A stretch of 64,000 bases of DNA from Orenia metallireducens (GCF_003001995.1 NZ_PVNB01000006.1:124001-188000), one strand, 5' to 3'. Counted from the first letter of the stretch, positions 1-9,478 are shown. Notes: a model not told the origin generated them from the sequence alone. Program-made: numbers and translations.

Positions 1-72
1 ATGCATCAACTCTTTAGCCATTATTTAATCGCCCAATAACTAAAATTAATGCTGAAATTGTTTCTTAATTAT

Positions 73-647
73 TTATATCTTCTCTTTCGACAATTGAGTA
101 TATTTCATGATTTTTTCTATATCTTCATTGTTTTTCAACATCATTTCTGCTATCTCAACATCTCTTTCTTTTTTTCCTTCAGACTTACCAGCTTGATAAA
201 GATTAGTCAACTCTTTAGTCATAATCTCATCACCTCCGATATTTTCTTTAATATCATCTCTAAACATTAATTCTAAGTCATTAGGTAGAAATAAAATTCC
301 ACCTAAAAATTCAAAGATATTTATAATCTTTTCTTTACTATATCCTCTCTCTAACAATAACCTAAACAGTTTCTGTTTAAAATTATATCTCAAACTATCT
401 TTACCCTTACTTCTAAACTATATAATCTTGCTAAAATTACCATTGCAAAAGGATTATCTGAATCTAATAATTCACTTTCCTGCTGTTCTAAAATCTTATA
501 GTTATTGTAATGATAACTTAATTTTGTACCATGAAAATCATAATCAAAGCTGCTTGGTTTATAACCTTTTCTATCCTCTGTGAAGATAGCTAAAGCCACT
601 ATCTTCTTATTATATTTATCGTAGATTCTGTAGAAATACTTAAACAT
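73..647 (-). pseudogene. Decayed Rpn-family recombination-promoting nuclease/putative transposase
   Basis: Two reading frames (390-647 and 73-393) together resemble the middle and C-terminal parts of Rpn/PD-(D/E)XK proteins. The first begins at the family's conserved RMFKYFYRIYDKY region, and the second carries the LRYNFKQKLFRLLLERGYSKE region. The first frame runs VRVKIV-stop near 390, but in the next frame the same bases read GKDSLRYNFKQK, so a small indel has broken the gene there. Upstream, the frame hits a TAA a few codons before the RM of RMFKYFY, so the nuclease N-terminus is missing too. It is a remnant of a mobile-type nuclease. The family call is from memory of the motifs and the decay is seen directly. 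Confidence 0.75.
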
Positions 648-821
648 CCTATCTAAGTATATTTATTCAATAAAATTGTTATAAATCCTACATAGAACGA
701 AAACTTAGTTTAATATAAAAAGTTAGTCTAGTTTCCCCAAACCACTGAAAATAAATCAGAAAAATAAAAAAACCTACCCCCAAGGATAAGCATCATGTAC
801 ATTTATTATTTGCATTTAAAA

Positions 822-898
822 TGGTGGGACTAGCAGGAATTGAACCTGCGACCTACAGATTAGGAGTCTGTCGCTCTATCCTACTGAGCTATAGCCCC
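822..898 (-). tRNA. tRNA-Arg (anticodon CCU)
   Basis: The minus strand folds as a full cloverleaf. The acceptor arm is GGGGCTA/TAGTCCC with one G-U pair, the D-arm is GCTC..GAGC, the anticodon stem is ACAGA/TCTGT around loop CTCCTAA, and the T-arm is GCAGG TTCAATT CCTGC. The anticodon CCU reads AGG arginine codons. A discriminator A is followed by an encoded CCA (822-824). Confidence 0.96.
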
Positions 899-1009
899 AC
901 GCCATTTGCTTCTTTCTGCATAATAGTATATATTATTTATAATAAAATTTCAAGTAGTAATTTATACAAAACATTTTAAGGACGAGCAATAGCCCGCCCC
1001 TATTATCTT

Positions 1010-2614
1010 TTATCTATTATCTGCCCCTCTAATATGCTTTCCTACTTCTTGGTCAATCCCCTTAACATGTTGTACCAACCAGCGAGTGATAGTCTTATTA
1101 AAGTCCATCATAGTAGCTGTATCTATTTGACCACTCTCAAATCTTTCCTTAAAGTTAAGTGCATCCTCTACAAACTGCTCATGTAACTTTTTATGGGCTT
1201 CATAATCAGGATAGCCTGATTCCTGCTGTAATTTTTCTTCATCATTAAAATGTTTAACTGTATAATCTGCCAAGAAATTTAGCACCTTCCCAATCTCTTT
1301 CTTTCCTTTGTTCAACTTATTAGCTCTAATTAAGTCATTAACAATATTAAATAGTTGTTTATGCTGTTTATCAATCTTTTCCACCCCAACAGAGTAACTA
1401 TCATCCCATTTAATCAAACTTAAATCATTATCTATGCTATTACTATTATTAATTAAAGTATTAATCTTCTTAACCATCTCTGCCAACTCTTCAGAAGAGC
1501 TTGATACTACATCAAAAATTCTAGATATTATCTCTGACTCTTCTACCAAACGATCACTATTCTCAGCCAAATCCTGGGCAGCATGAGCAGTCTGTTCAAT
1601 CATCATTGCCGTCTCTTGGCTGGATTCTTCTATCTCAAAGAATACACGGTCTGTCTCTTGAGCAATATGTTCGCCTTCTTTTGCTTTAATTTCTACCTTC
1701 TCAATAGAGCTTAGTACCTCTTGTGACTTCAACTGGGTCTCTTGAACAATATTAATAATATCACCAGTAGCACTAGAGGTCTCTTCTGATAGATGTCTAA
1801 TCTCTTCTGCTACTACAGCAAAACCTTTACCTTGCTCTCCAGCCCTAGCAGCTTCAATAGCAGCATTTAAAGCCAGCATATTAGTCTGATTGGCTATATT
1901 GGTAATCAAATTGATAATCTCACCAATCTGTTTAGAATTTTGATGTAAAGCTTTAATGACCTCTACAGTATTATTTACTGAATCATTGATCTCTTTAATA
2001 CTATTAATCGTTCTTTCAATATTATCTCTACCTAATTGAGTCTGAGCCGAAGACTCCTCAGCAAAGCCTGTTACCTCTTCAGCACTGGCTGAAATCTCTT
2101 CTACATTTGTCATCATATGCTCTACCAACTGATGGGTCTCATCAATTGTTGCATTACCTTCCTTAGAAGATGCTGATAATTCATTACTATAAATAGCTAA
2201 ACTATCAATCTCATTTCTAACACCTTGAATAATAGAGGTTAACCCTCCATCTAAGGAACTATCAATTCTATCAAGTTCATTATATAAGTTAGCTATTTCG
2301 TCATTACCACTAATCTTAATCTCATCTGAAGATAGGTTATTATCCTTTAAACTCCTTAAAAAGTTAGTTATCTTTCTTATTCTATTAACTACCAATTGCT
2401 TTAATAAAATCTCCAATAGAACAAAGATAACCAGATAGTCAATTATCTTAGCCAGATATCCTATCTGCTCACCACCATAAATAGACTTACTTATTAGGTT
2501 ACTAATAAATTGTCCAATGGGAATACTTAATAGTATAGCTACAATTATTCCCAACCCAAACTTTAAACCCAACTTTATCGATGAATTATTTACGCCTTCC
2601 TTTGTATCTCTCAT
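1010..2614 (-). CDS. Methyl-accepting chemotaxis protein with C-terminal bacteriohemerythrin domain
   Basis: A 534-residue chemoreceptor. Two N-terminal membrane segments (about 16-38 and 50-70) are separated by only a short loop, so there is no periplasmic sensor domain. A short HAMP-like stretch is followed by a long coiled-coil signalling domain (about 120-390) holding the conserved tip around [19 protein letters not shown], where CheA and CheW bind. Residues about 401-530 are a hemerythrin domain with the expected iron ligands ([26 protein letters not shown]). Hemerythrin binds O2 at a di-iron site, so I infer a cytoplasmic oxygen or redox sensor for taxis, sensible in an anaerobe. The start is an ATG behind AAGGGGG. 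The gene stands alone, with no che genes nearby. Confidence 0.93.
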   Translation of the reverse strand: MRDTKEGVNNSSIKLGLKFGLGIIVAILLSIPIGQFISNLISKSIYGGEQIGYLAKIIDYLVIFVLLEILLKQLVVNRIRKITNFLRSLKDNNLSSDEIKISGNDEIANLYNELDRIDSSLDGGLTSIIQGVRNEIDSLAIYSNELSASSKEGNATIDETHQLVEHMMTNVEEISASAEEVTGFAEESSAQTQLGRDNIERTINSIKEINDSVNNTVEVIKALHQNSKQIGEIINLITNIANQTNMLALNAAIEAARAGEQGKGFAVVAEEIRHLSEETSSATGDIINIVQETQLKSQEVLSSIEKVEIKAKEGEHIAQETDRVFFEIEESSQETAMMIEQTAHAAQDLAENSDRLVEESEIISRIFDVVSSSSEELAEMVKKINTLINNSNSIDNDLSLIKWDDSYSVGVEKIDKQHKQLFNIVNDLIRANKLNKGKKEIGKVLNFLADYTVKHFNDEEKLQQESGYPDYEAHKKLHEQFVEDALNFKERFESGQIDTATMMDFNKTITRWLVQHVKGIDQEVGKHIRGADNR

Positions 2615-2809
2615 TTTATAACCCCCTTATACCTTGAAATCATTACCCCTATTACAATATTCTACATTTGAATCATAAACCCTACCATCTTATGTTAATT
2701 TTTGATTACAAAACTATAGTATACTGACAAGAGAACTAGTGATATATCAAATTATACTACAAAATCTACTACTATAAAAGTAATTAAAAGCAATAAAGAA
2801 ATTTGAATC

Positions 2810-2975
2810 TATATAAGTTGAACTAATAATTTTCACTAAATTTAATTCTTAAAACCTTAAATTCTTTTTTGACGCAGACTAAAATCTGATTAAGACCCGA
2901 CTTAAAAGATTTAATAACTTTTTTATAATTTAGTCCTTTTTTATCTGCGTAAGTCTGCGTCTAATGTTTTTTATG
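2810..2975. repeat. Dispersed intergenic repeat, family 1, copy 1
   Basis: The only structure in the 480-base gap between the chemoreceptor and the ykvI terminator. A 24-base stretch at 2810-2833 (starting TATATAAGTTGAACTAA) is identical to 17132-17155. After a variable part, both copies share a second block here at about 2866-2910, containing CAGACTAAAATCTGA and then TAAGA-C-GA-TTAAAA with a few substitutions, and end in ATCTG-GT near 2944. No coding potential is seen. The rest of the gap (2615-2809) is plain AT-rich sequence that should hold the chemoreceptor promoter; I could not pick a convincing one. Confidence 0.6.
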
Positions 2976-3094
2976 AAGTGCTTTAATTCAATCTATATAT
3001 CTAAAAAATAGTTGTTTTATGTATAATAACTAAAACTATAATATATTTTCTCAATTATTTCGACAAATTTCAAGTATTTATTATCTGATTAAAG

Positions 3095-3132
3095 ATAAAA
3101 ATAGATTGCTTTTAAAAGCAATCTATTTTTAT
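3095..3132 (-). terminator. Rho-independent terminator of the ykvI-like gene
   Basis: A perfect 38-base palindrome (ATAAAAATAGATTGCTTTT and its complement) beginning 13 bases past the stop codon. It gives a U-run on either strand. Confidence 0.85.
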
Positions 3133-3145
3133 AGATAGTATTTAT

Positions 3146-4279
3146 TTATCTACTATAGCTCTTGACTAACCCTATAGTCAGTCCCCCCAATAGTAAGAAG
3201 CCTGCATATCCTACTGCTGGATATAAAAACCTTACTAGAGTTGTAAAGCCAAACTGACTTGCAATCAATGCAAAGATACTTGTTATCAGCACATAAAGCT
3301 TATAACGTGGACCATCAGGGTCAGTCAAACGGGCTACAAAGCCATATAGATTTCCTACTGCTGTGGTATAGACTTCAGCAATTAAGATCGCACTATAAAT
3401 CAACTGAATCCAGACAGAGAATCTTCCTGAAACATAGACCATAGGAATCTCATACTCTGCAACCTCAGGTAAATTTAGCAATAATGCCAAGAGGATAGAC
3501 ATAGCTCCAACCCCTAAACCCAATCCCCCAAAGATTGATCCCATCTTTAAATGATGAGTATTCTTAGCCTCCCTACCCAAAGGTGCTAAAACCGCTACTG
3601 CAATCACCAGATTATACGATGCATAATTAAATGCCGATATAAACCAGCTACCAATAGGAGGTTGACCAGGCATCACCTGTTGCAAGGCTCCAATCCCAAA
3701 GGGAAATTTTACAGCAATAGTCATAATTGTTACTGCAAATACTCCAGTTAATAGCAGTGGAACCACAAAACTAATTGCTGAGATTACACCATTTATCCCT
3801 AATAAAGTAGTAGCTAAAGAGGTCACTACCATAATCAAATTACCCCAAAAGGATGGAATAGCAAACTGTTCTTCAAATATTGAGCCTGAGCCTGCTACCA
3901 TTGCTGTCAATGCTCCAAATAAAAAGAAGGTAATCACAGCATCGATTATCCACCCCAGCCATTTACCACCTGCCTTTTTGATAACCTCTAAATGTGATTT
4001 AGCCTTTAACTCCAAACCTAATTTAAGAATAATATAACCATATAACATAAATATAATAGTAGCTAAACCAAGACCAACAAAACCATTCAAACCATAATAC
4101 CCAAAAAACTGTAAAACCTCTTGACCAGAAGCAAAACCTGCACCTACCACCGTCCCAATATAAGTTGCTGCTATTCTAAAGGTTGATAACTCAACTTTAC
4201 TACCACCGTCATCTCTTCCTTTTATCCCTTTAATATTATCTAATATATTTCTTAAATTATTTTTACTATTGATCTTCAA
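3146..4279 (-). CDS. YkvI-family membrane protein (APC-type transporter fold)
   Basis: A polytopic inner-membrane protein of about 377 residues with ten or more hydrophobic segments. The N-terminal signature TYIGTVVGAGFASGQEVLQFF is typical of the YkvI/COG3949 family, which is related to amino-acid/sodium symporters; the substrate is unknown. The longest frame starts with a GTG at 4288 that lies inside the AAGGAGGTGATC ribosome-binding site. The TTG at 4279 is 8 bases behind that site and is the better start, giving MKINSKNN. It is a single gene with its own terminator. The family call is confident and the transport role is inferred. Confidence 0.85.
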   Translation of the reverse strand: MKINSKNNLRNILDNIKGIKGRDDGGSKVELSTFRIAATYIGTVVGAGFASGQEVLQFFGYYGLNGFVGLGLATIIFMLYGYIILKLGLELKAKSHLEVIKKAGGKWLGWIIDAVITFFLFGALTAMVAGSGSIFEEQFAIPSFWGNLIMVVTSLATTLLGINGVISAISFVVPLLLTGVFAVTIMTIAVKFPFGIGALQQVMPGQPPIGSWFISAFNYASYNLVIAVAVLAPLGREAKNTHHLKMGSIFGGLGLGVGAMSILLALLLNLPEVAEYEIPMVYVSGRFSVWIQLIYSAILIAEVYTTAVGNLYGFVARLTDPDGPRYKLYVLITSIFALIASQFGFTTLVRFLYPAVGYAGFLLLGGLTIGLVKSYSR

Positions 4280-4526
4280 AAAGATCACCTCCTTATATCT
4301 ATATTAATCTAAATTAAGATTATTTATACTTTGCCTTACACTTTATAACCATTCCTAAGCTCCTCTAAGCATCAAATCCTCTAATCCAACTAGCTAATCG
4401 CTAATAATTACTATTAAGATTAATAAATTGGTATATTTAGCCATAGAGTGATCTTGCTAAAATATCGATTTCATCCTATAATTATAGGTACAAGATGAAA
4501 AATAAAGCAATTGGAGGTGCATTATC

Positions 4527-4922
4527 ATGATTGATTTATCGCAGAAATCAACTGATGGTAGAGACTTTTCTACAGAACCCTTATCTCCAAAATCAAATGT
4601 CTTTAATAATTTCATGGATTCTGATTCAAATAATAATTCGACTACAGGGGAAATTTTAATGGATTTTAGTGAAGAGGATATAAATACAGAGAGTGGCAAT
4701 GATGATTACTTACGGATTTCGATAAAAGAGCATGATAAACAGAAGAAAGAGGAGGATAAATTTATGAAAAATAAATTGAAAGCAACAGATTATCAACGCA
4801 CATTTCATGTTGACAATAATTTAAAAAAGGGTAGTAAATCTAATAAATCTCAAGACAATATCTTAGGAGTTCATCTTCCCAAAGGTCATAGAGATAAAAA
4901 ATCATTACTATTATTGAAATAA
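4527..4922 (+). CDS. Unknown polar protein, probably disordered
   Basis: 131 residues, rich in Ser, Asp, Asn and Lys, with no membrane segment, signal peptide or recognisable domain. The first half is acidic and Ser/Asn-rich (SDSNNNSTTGE, DFSEEDINTESGNDD), and the second half is basic (NNLKKGSKSNKSQ, HRDKKS). A good ribosome-binding site (TTGGAGGTG) stands a few bases before the ATG, and a strong bidirectional hairpin follows the stop. Both argue for a real gene over the antisense frame 4457-4699, which has neither. It is divergent from the ykvI-like gene. No function can be proposed. Confidence 0.65.
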   Translation: MIDLSQKSTDGRDFSTEPLSPKSNVFNNFMDSDSNNNSTTGEILMDFSEEDINTESGNDDYLRISIKEHDKQKKEEDKFMKNKLKATDYQRTFHVDNNLKKGSKSNKSQDNILGVHLPKGHRDKKSLLLLK

Positions 4923-4946
4923 ATCTATAAAACTATAATTTTAACT

Positions 4947-4988
4947 AAAAAAATCTCCAACGTAAATATTTACGTTGGAGATTTTTTT
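4947..4988. terminator. Bidirectional terminator between convergent genes
   Basis: A perfect palindrome centred on AACGTAAATATTTACGTT, flanked by an A-run on the left and a T-run on the right. It can end both the polar-protein gene (+) and the TPR gene (-), whose stop codon lies at its edge. Confidence 0.9.
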
Positions 4989-5748
4989 ATTCTTCCTTCT
5001 TTTTAATCAATCTATTTACTCTTGTTAAATTAACCTCAGCTTTAGAATAGTTAGAGTCTACTGCTAATGCTTTTTCATAAGCACTTTTAGCTAACTGAAG
5101 TTCCCCAGTATTCTCATAAGCAATTCCTAAATTGTTATATAAATATGGAATTTGAGGATTTAAATCTGCGCCTTGCTTTAAAACAGTCGCCGCCTCTTTA
5201 TACTTCCCTAATTGAATATAAGCAAGACCTAAGTTGTTTAAAGCATAATAGTTCTTAGGTGCTAATTCAACTGACTGCTTATAATTATTGATAGCCTCTT
5301 TTAAATTCCCTTGATTCATATAAGCTCTTCCTAATATATTATAAGCATCATCTTGCTTTGAATCTACAGCTACTGCCTCTTTAAGAATATCTATCCCATC
5401 CTCTATCTTGTTCTGTTTTAAATAGTTTCTTGCCAAATTAACCATAACTCGATAATGCTTAGGATTGATTTCATGAGCCTTCTTCAATTGAGTTTCAGCA
5501 AACTCTAATTGATTTAACCGATAATAGGTCAAACCCAAGATATAATGAGGATACATTAGCTTAGGGTTACTAGCAACAGCCTCTACCAATTCAGGAACAG
5601 CTTCTTGATAATTACCTTGTCGATAATAAGCTAACCCCTTTTGATAATGGTTAACTTTATCTTCACCCTCAGCAAAGATAACTCCACTAGCTACTATAGT
5701 TAGAATAAGGATCAATATAATAGTCCTATTAAGAAAATTAGTCTTCAT
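4987..5748 (-). CDS. Exported TPR-repeat protein
   Basis: 253 residues. The N-terminus (MKTNFLNRTIILILILTIVA, then SGVIFAEGE) is a signal peptide with a likely cleavage site after IFA. There is no lipobox cysteine. About six tandem tetratricopeptide repeats follow (for example GLAYYRQGNYQEAVPELVEA, NLGLAYIQLGKYKEAATVLK, NLGIAYENTGELQLAKSAYE), filling residues about 35-240. TPR proteins are protein-binding scaffolds; the partner is unknown. In a diderm cell it would be periplasmic. The start ATG follows GGGATGGTGA. It is monocistronic between two terminators. Confidence 0.88.
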   Translation of the reverse strand: MKTNFLNRTIILILILTIVASGVIFAEGEDKVNHYQKGLAYYRQGNYQEAVPELVEAVASNPKLMYPHYILGLTYYRLNQLEFAETQLKKAHEINPKHYRVMVNLARNYLKQNKIEDGIDILKEAVAVDSKQDDAYNILGRAYMNQGNLKEAINNYKQSVELAPKNYYALNNLGLAYIQLGKYKEAATVLKQGADLNPQIPYLYNNLGIAYENTGELQLAKSAYEKALAVDSNYSKAEVNLTRVNRLIKKKEE

Positions 5749-5946
5749 ATAATTATTTCACCATCCCATCATTTTTTATTTTTCATTAATATCTGTATCT
5801 AGAATATCTATTCTAGCTTAATAAAAAACTTCCTGCAAAAAAACCACAATAAAACTAAACTATTGGCTAATAATATCTTTTTTATCAAATCTATCATCAC
5901 AAATAATAATCGGTTCTATCTTAAAGCACCAAGATTATCCTAAATA

Positions 5947-6315
5947 ATGAATTCCAATATATATAATGGGATAATATATTTAGAAAGAAAGGATGTGATA
6001 ACAATTTCAAGATTAGAAAATTTATTTAAAAATATCAAGGAAAAAGATGCCAATGACCTCTGCTTTGAAGTCAGACATAAAGTCTTAGAAATCCCTCGAC
6101 AGCTCTATTTTCAATCGGTGTCCAAATACGATAATCCCCTCTCTGAAGAAGCAGTCCAGTATATAGTTGAAGAGTATTTAGATTGGAAGGATGATCATGG
6201 ACTAGTAGGAATGATCAGAGTCAATGATAACAAAGAGAAAGATTTAGTAGAACTAGATGCAGCTGTGAGATATGTGGTTAATTGTGAGGATAGTACCTGT
6301 AAGAAATGCCAATAA
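5947..6315 (+). CDS. Unknown soluble protein with cysteine-rich tail
   Basis: A frame of up to 122 residues with no recognised domain. The body is helical and charged, and the last residues are NCEDSTCKKCQ, three cysteines that might bind metal. The start is uncertain. The ATG at 5947 has no ribosome-binding site, while an AAAGGA at about 5989 points to a non-ATG start inside the frame near VITISRLEN (GTG at 5995 or ATT shortly after). A small hairpin (GCTCTAC..GTAGAGC) follows the stop but lacks a clear T-run. A real gene is likely because the frame is long in AT-rich DNA and no better competing frame exists. Confidence 0.55.
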   Translation: MNSNIYNGIIYLERKDVITISRLENLFKNIKEKDANDLCFEVRHKVLEIPRQLYFQSVSKYDNPLSEEAVQYIVEEYLDWKDDHGLVGMIRVNDNKEKDLVELDAAVRYVVNCEDSTCKKCQ

Positions 6316-6471
6316 GCTCTACTTTTATCGTAGAGCTTCTACTTATAAATCTAAATTATAATTAAACTTCAACTGAATTAATGAGTGTGAGCATACTCTG
6401 CTTTTAATAATAATTTAAAATCAAGCTCTACCCGAACTCATAGAAAATAATAGCTTAAAAACATTTTATAA

Positions 6472-7131
6472 TTAGCTAATTCCTATCTCCTCTAAAACTT
6501 TTTTTAGTTTTTCCATAGAATCATAATGGAACCATTGATTAAAGGATGGATGGGGAATCTCACTGATAATTTTTCTCTCTTCTATACTCATTTCTAACTC
6601 CTTAATTAAATCTAAGTAAGCCTCTGCAAAACGACCACATGGAACTAAATATTCTATGCTACTGCTTTGCTTTAAAGCTAAGAGCAGACGCTGCTTAAAA
6701 TCTTCTAGCAAAATACTTTTAATCCTATTCCAATCTTTATTCTTATGGCGTTTAGATTTATAATTTACGCGTAGTTTCTCTAAAATAGCAACTACCTGCC
6801 CATCACCACTGTCCAATTCATGGGCTTTTAATCCTTCCTTTTGCATAGGAGCAGAGCTTACATTTAATATACTAAACTCAGATAAATTAGGATAAAGATC
6901 ATTATATTTATCTATTTGGCTAACAATTTTCCCAAAGGGATCCTTGCTCTCTCGCCCATAGATAAATTTAGTCATATCTATTCCTGAACTTCCAGCTACA
7001 GGATATCCCTGCTTTATCTCTTGAGTATGAGGTGATTCTAAAATAAATAAAATTTTAGAATTTTGATTTATTATGTCCTCAACCTTATATTTATTTAAAT
7101 AATTCTCAACTATCTCAGATAAATTATCCAT
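6472..7131 (-). CDS. Uracil-DNA-glycosylase-like superfamily protein
   Basis: 219 residues, soluble. Two places recall the UDG fold: an N-terminal strand-loop ILFILESPHTQEIKQGYPVA ending in a glycine/serine-rich turn (residues about 27-50), like the catalytic first motif, and a late IPHPSFNQW (about 194-202), like the HPS DNA-intercalation motif. Between them, FSILNVSSAPMQ and YLVPCGRFAEAYL fit the core strands. The exact catalytic residues of known families are not obvious, so it may be a divergent glycosylase or a non-enzymatic relative. The ATG sits behind a weak AGGATAGT. It is a single gene, not in a repair operon. The fold assignment rests on motif resemblance only. Confidence 0.55.
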   Translation of the reverse strand: MDNLSEIVENYLNKYKVEDIINQNSKILFILESPHTQEIKQGYPVAGSSGIDMTKFIYGRESKDPFGKIVSQIDKYNDLYPNLSEFSILNVSSAPMQKEGLKAHELDSGDGQVVAILEKLRVNYKSKRHKNKDWNRIKSILLEDFKQRLLLALKQSSSIEYLVPCGRFAEAYLDLIKELEMSIEERKIISEIPHPSFNQWFHYDSMEKLKKVLEEIGIS

Positions 7132-7380
7132 TACTATCCTCCAGTCAGTATTTACACAGCCTAAATAATATAATTATCATTTGGTGTTAACTCGTGCCAA
7201 TCTGTATTTGTTTATGACTTAATAATCACTTTGTTTTTTATTTCAATTTAACTATATCTATATACTTGTCTATAATTATAGTTTTTATCCTGCTAATTTT
7301 AATTTAAATATAGAAAAACGAGGATAAGACCTCGTTGATAGTTTATTTATAGTCATCGACATATATAGCTAATTGTAAGA

Positions 7381-7833
7381 TTATTCTCCTAATAACTTAT
7401 CCAATTCCATTCTAAAGGTCTCAATATCCTTAAATTGTCTATATACTGAAGCAAAGCGAACATATGCTACTTCATCTAATTTACTTAAATAATTCATTAC
7501 TAGCTCTCCTATAACAGTTGTCTCTATTTCATCTTCCATCTGATTTCTAATTTGCTGTTCTACCGAATTGACTATCCCCTCTAATTGATCTCTAGAGATA
7601 GGTCTCTTTTCACAGGACTTTAATAATCCATTTAAAAGCTTATTACGATCAAACCTCTCTCTACCCCCATTGCGTTTAACTACCATAATTGGCAATTCAT
7701 CTATTCTTTCATAGGTTGTAAAGCGCTTACCACACTCTAAGCATTCTCTTCTTCGTCTAATTGTTGTATTCTCTTCTGTTGATCTTGAATCTACTACCTT
7801 ACTTTCAAGATATGTACAGTATGGACATCGCAT
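7381..7833 (-). CDS. nrdR: Transcriptional repressor NrdR
   Basis: 150 residues, the usual family length. The N-terminal zinc ribbon ([17 protein letters not shown], later [14 protein letters not shown]) supplies four cysteines, and residues about 49-139 form the ATP-cone domain ([20 protein letters not shown]). NrdR senses dATP/ATP and represses ribonucleotide reductase genes through NrdR boxes. The start ATG follows AAAGGAG. In many spore formers it lies close to ylmC and sigG, as it does here. A small hairpin (AACGAGG..CCTCGTT, 7317-7337) follows the gene. Confidence 0.97.
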   Translation of the reverse strand: MRCPYCTYLESKVVDSRSTEENTTIRRRRECLECGKRFTTYERIDELPIMVVKRNGGRERFDRNKLLNGLLKSCEKRPISRDQLEGIVNSVEQQIRNQMEDEIETTVIGELVMNYLSKLDEVAYVRFASVYRQFKDIETFRMELDKLLGE

Positions 7834-8023
7834 GGTCGTTCTCCTTTCTTAAACTTAATAACTTCCAAACACAATATATTGTATACATTCAAATAATACC
7901 ATACTGTATATTAGATGTCCAATTTTTATATAATAAATTTTAAATTTATTATGACTTTTTATTAAAATTGGTAGCTAACAGCTAAAATCAATTAATTGCT
8001 AACCCCCTTAAAGGGGGCTGCTA

Positions 8024-8167
8024 CTACCTTTGATCCTTTAACACCATCAACTTTATTCTTTTTCCCTGATTATCCTCATTAATCGCTATTTCCATATTCT
8101 CTAATTTATCTAATTCATCTGCACTCAATTCTGCTAATTCATCAACAAATTTATCTTTTAAAGACAT
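8024..8167 (-). CDS. Small acidic/charged protein, 47 residues
   Basis: A short frame between ylmC and nrdR. It begins MSLKDKFVDELAELSADELD and continues as a charged amphipathic helix. A textbook ribosome-binding site (AAAGGAGG, 8 bases before ATG) supports translation. There is no cysteine, membrane segment or known motif. The 5' neighbour ylmC ends in its own strong terminator, so this gene has its own promoter or is co-transcribed with nrdR. A GC-rich hairpin (CCCCCTTTAAGGGGG) lies just past its stop. Function unknown. Confidence 0.6.
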   Translation of the reverse strand: MSLKDKFVDELAELSADELDKLENMEIAINEDNQGKRIKLMVLKDQR

Positions 8168-8255
8168 AAATAATAACCTCCTTTGTTAAAGTTTTAAATT
8201 ATAACTATTCTTATAATTATTTTTCCTAATACTCAAGTTTTATATTCTAAAATCT

Positions 8256-8301
8256 ATAAATAATAATAACCTCCAAAATTTTGGAGGTTATTATTATTTA
8301 T
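8256..8301 (-). terminator. Terminator of ylmC
   Basis: A perfect 46-base palindrome centred on CTCCAAAATTTTGGAG, about 40 bases past the ylmC stop codon and flanked by AT-rich arms that give U-rich ends. Confidence 0.85.
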
Positions 8302-8343
8302 AATGTTTTTAGTTTTTACTGATTACTGCTAACTTATCACTAA

Positions 8344-8613
8344 TTAATCCTCATTAATCATATGATTATTTATCCTACTGGCATCAACTAATATTACATC
8401 ATGACCTATTCTACTTATCTCATCCCAAGCTATGTATACATCCTCCTTTGCTCCAAAGATTTTAAATCCTTTCTCCTCCTTTGGTACAGATATACCTTTA
8501 ATTCTACCTTCCACCAAATCAATATCTATATCTGATATAATCCCAAGCCTCTTTCCACTATTAACATCAATAACCTCTTTATTTTTTAGCTCTGAAGTTT
8601 TAATTATACCCAT
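8344..8613 (-). CDS. ylmC: YlmC/YmxH-family sporulation protein (PRC-barrel)
   Basis: 89 residues forming a single PRC-barrel-like domain. TSELKNKEVIDVNSGKRLGI is the family N-terminus, and IAWDEISRIGHDVILVD is typical of the C-terminal half. The molecular role is unclear; family genes are linked to sporulation loci and often lie behind sigG, as here. The ribosome-binding site AAGGGGG touches the ATG at 8613, so translation may start a few codons later at a rare codon. The next gene upstream (spoIIR) is insulated by a terminator. Confidence 0.88.
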   Translation of the reverse strand: MGIIKTSELKNKEVIDVNSGKRLGIISDIDIDLVEGRIKGISVPKEEKGFKIFGAKEDVYIAWDEISRIGHDVILVDASRINNHMINED

Positions 8614-8711
8614 CCCCCTTCAAATTAATAATTAATTCTTATCTGAGACTCTCTTTATAGATATTATATGTATAAAACATAAGTTTGTTACTATATCTTA
8701 AATAATCTTTA

Positions 8712-8760
8712 ATTATAATAAAGGAGGTAGCGATCTCATCGCTACCTCCTTTATTATAAT
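8712..8760 (-). terminator. Terminator of the sigG-spoIIR operon
   Basis: A 23-base perfect stem (ATTATAATAAAGGAGGTAGC and beyond) around a CTC loop, starting at the last base of the spoIIR stop codon. Confidence 0.88.
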
Positions 8761-9467
8761 TATTCTTTACCCTTCTCAGTAGAAAAGAATATCTTATCCA
8801 AACCTGGAAAGGGAGTTTCTAAAATATGAAAGAATTTCAATTTAGATTTTACAAATGTAGGCTTGTCCTTTAAATATTCTATAAATTTAAACTTAAACTC
8901 TACATCCATATCTTCTGCAGCTACATAGTCCTTATTAGTAGCTAATTTCTTTAAATCATCTTCAGATAGTTTATCCATAGAATCTACAAAACATAGAGGT
9001 GGGAATAGGACACACCACCAATTCTCCCCACCACCTTTTCCTAAAAGTATCTTTAAAGCTTGATATTTGCCTGCTGCCAAAGTCATGTCTCCATAACTTC
9101 TAGTTGGAAATTCAAATTCACCTAACTTTAAACTTACTGTATAATCTTTGTTATATTCTGCCAATTTATCCTCAACTATGTCTTTAATGTAGGATAGATT
9201 CTTTTTAACAACAGACTTAGCCTGAAAAGGATTATCTAGAGAAGCAAAAAGTTTAGAGGTTCTTTTAATAATTTCATCTCTAATTTCCCTTTTTATTCTC
9301 TGATCTTCTAAAGTGTTACTATTAGCAACTATATGTAATCTTAATAAATCATCAGTCCCATATGTAAGAATATCTTTATCTTCTAGTACTATACTACTTT
9401 TGCTTTGTAAGATAAATAAAGAAACTATTACTATGACTATTAAGATTACAAATCTAACCCGTTTCAT
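8760..9467 (-). CDS. spoIIR: Stage II sporulation protein R
   Basis: About 235 residues. An N-terminal hydrophobic signal segment (MKRVRFVILIVIVIVSLFIL) is followed by the SpoIIR domain, with LLRLHIVANSNTLEDQRIKR at about 40-60 and the conserved GENWWCVLFPPLCFVD at about 145-160. SpoIIR is made in the forespore, exported, and triggers SpoIIGA to process pro-sigma-E in the mother cell. The longest frame begins at a TTG inside GAGGAGG; the ATG at 9467, 6-7 bases behind that ribosome-binding site, is the likely start. It lies 11 bases behind sigG, so the two should be co-transcribed. Confidence 0.93.
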   Translation of the reverse strand: MKRVRFVILIVIVIVSLFILQSKSSIVLEDKDILTYGTDDLLRLHIVANSNTLEDQRIKREIRDEIIKRTSKLFASLDNPFQAKSVVKKNLSYIKDIVEDKLAEYNKDYTVSLKLGEFEFPTRSYGDMTLAAGKYQALKILLGKGGGENWWCVLFPPLCFVDSMDKLSEDDLKKLATNKDYVAAEDMDVEFKFKFIEYLKDKPTFVKSKLKFFHILETPFPGLDKIFFSTEKGKE

Positions 9468-9478
9468 ACTAATCCTCC

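Noticed and set aside
4457-4699. 80-codon minus-strand frame opposite the polar-protein gene
   Set aside because: The plus-strand frame has a strong ribosome-binding site and a terminator; this one has neither.
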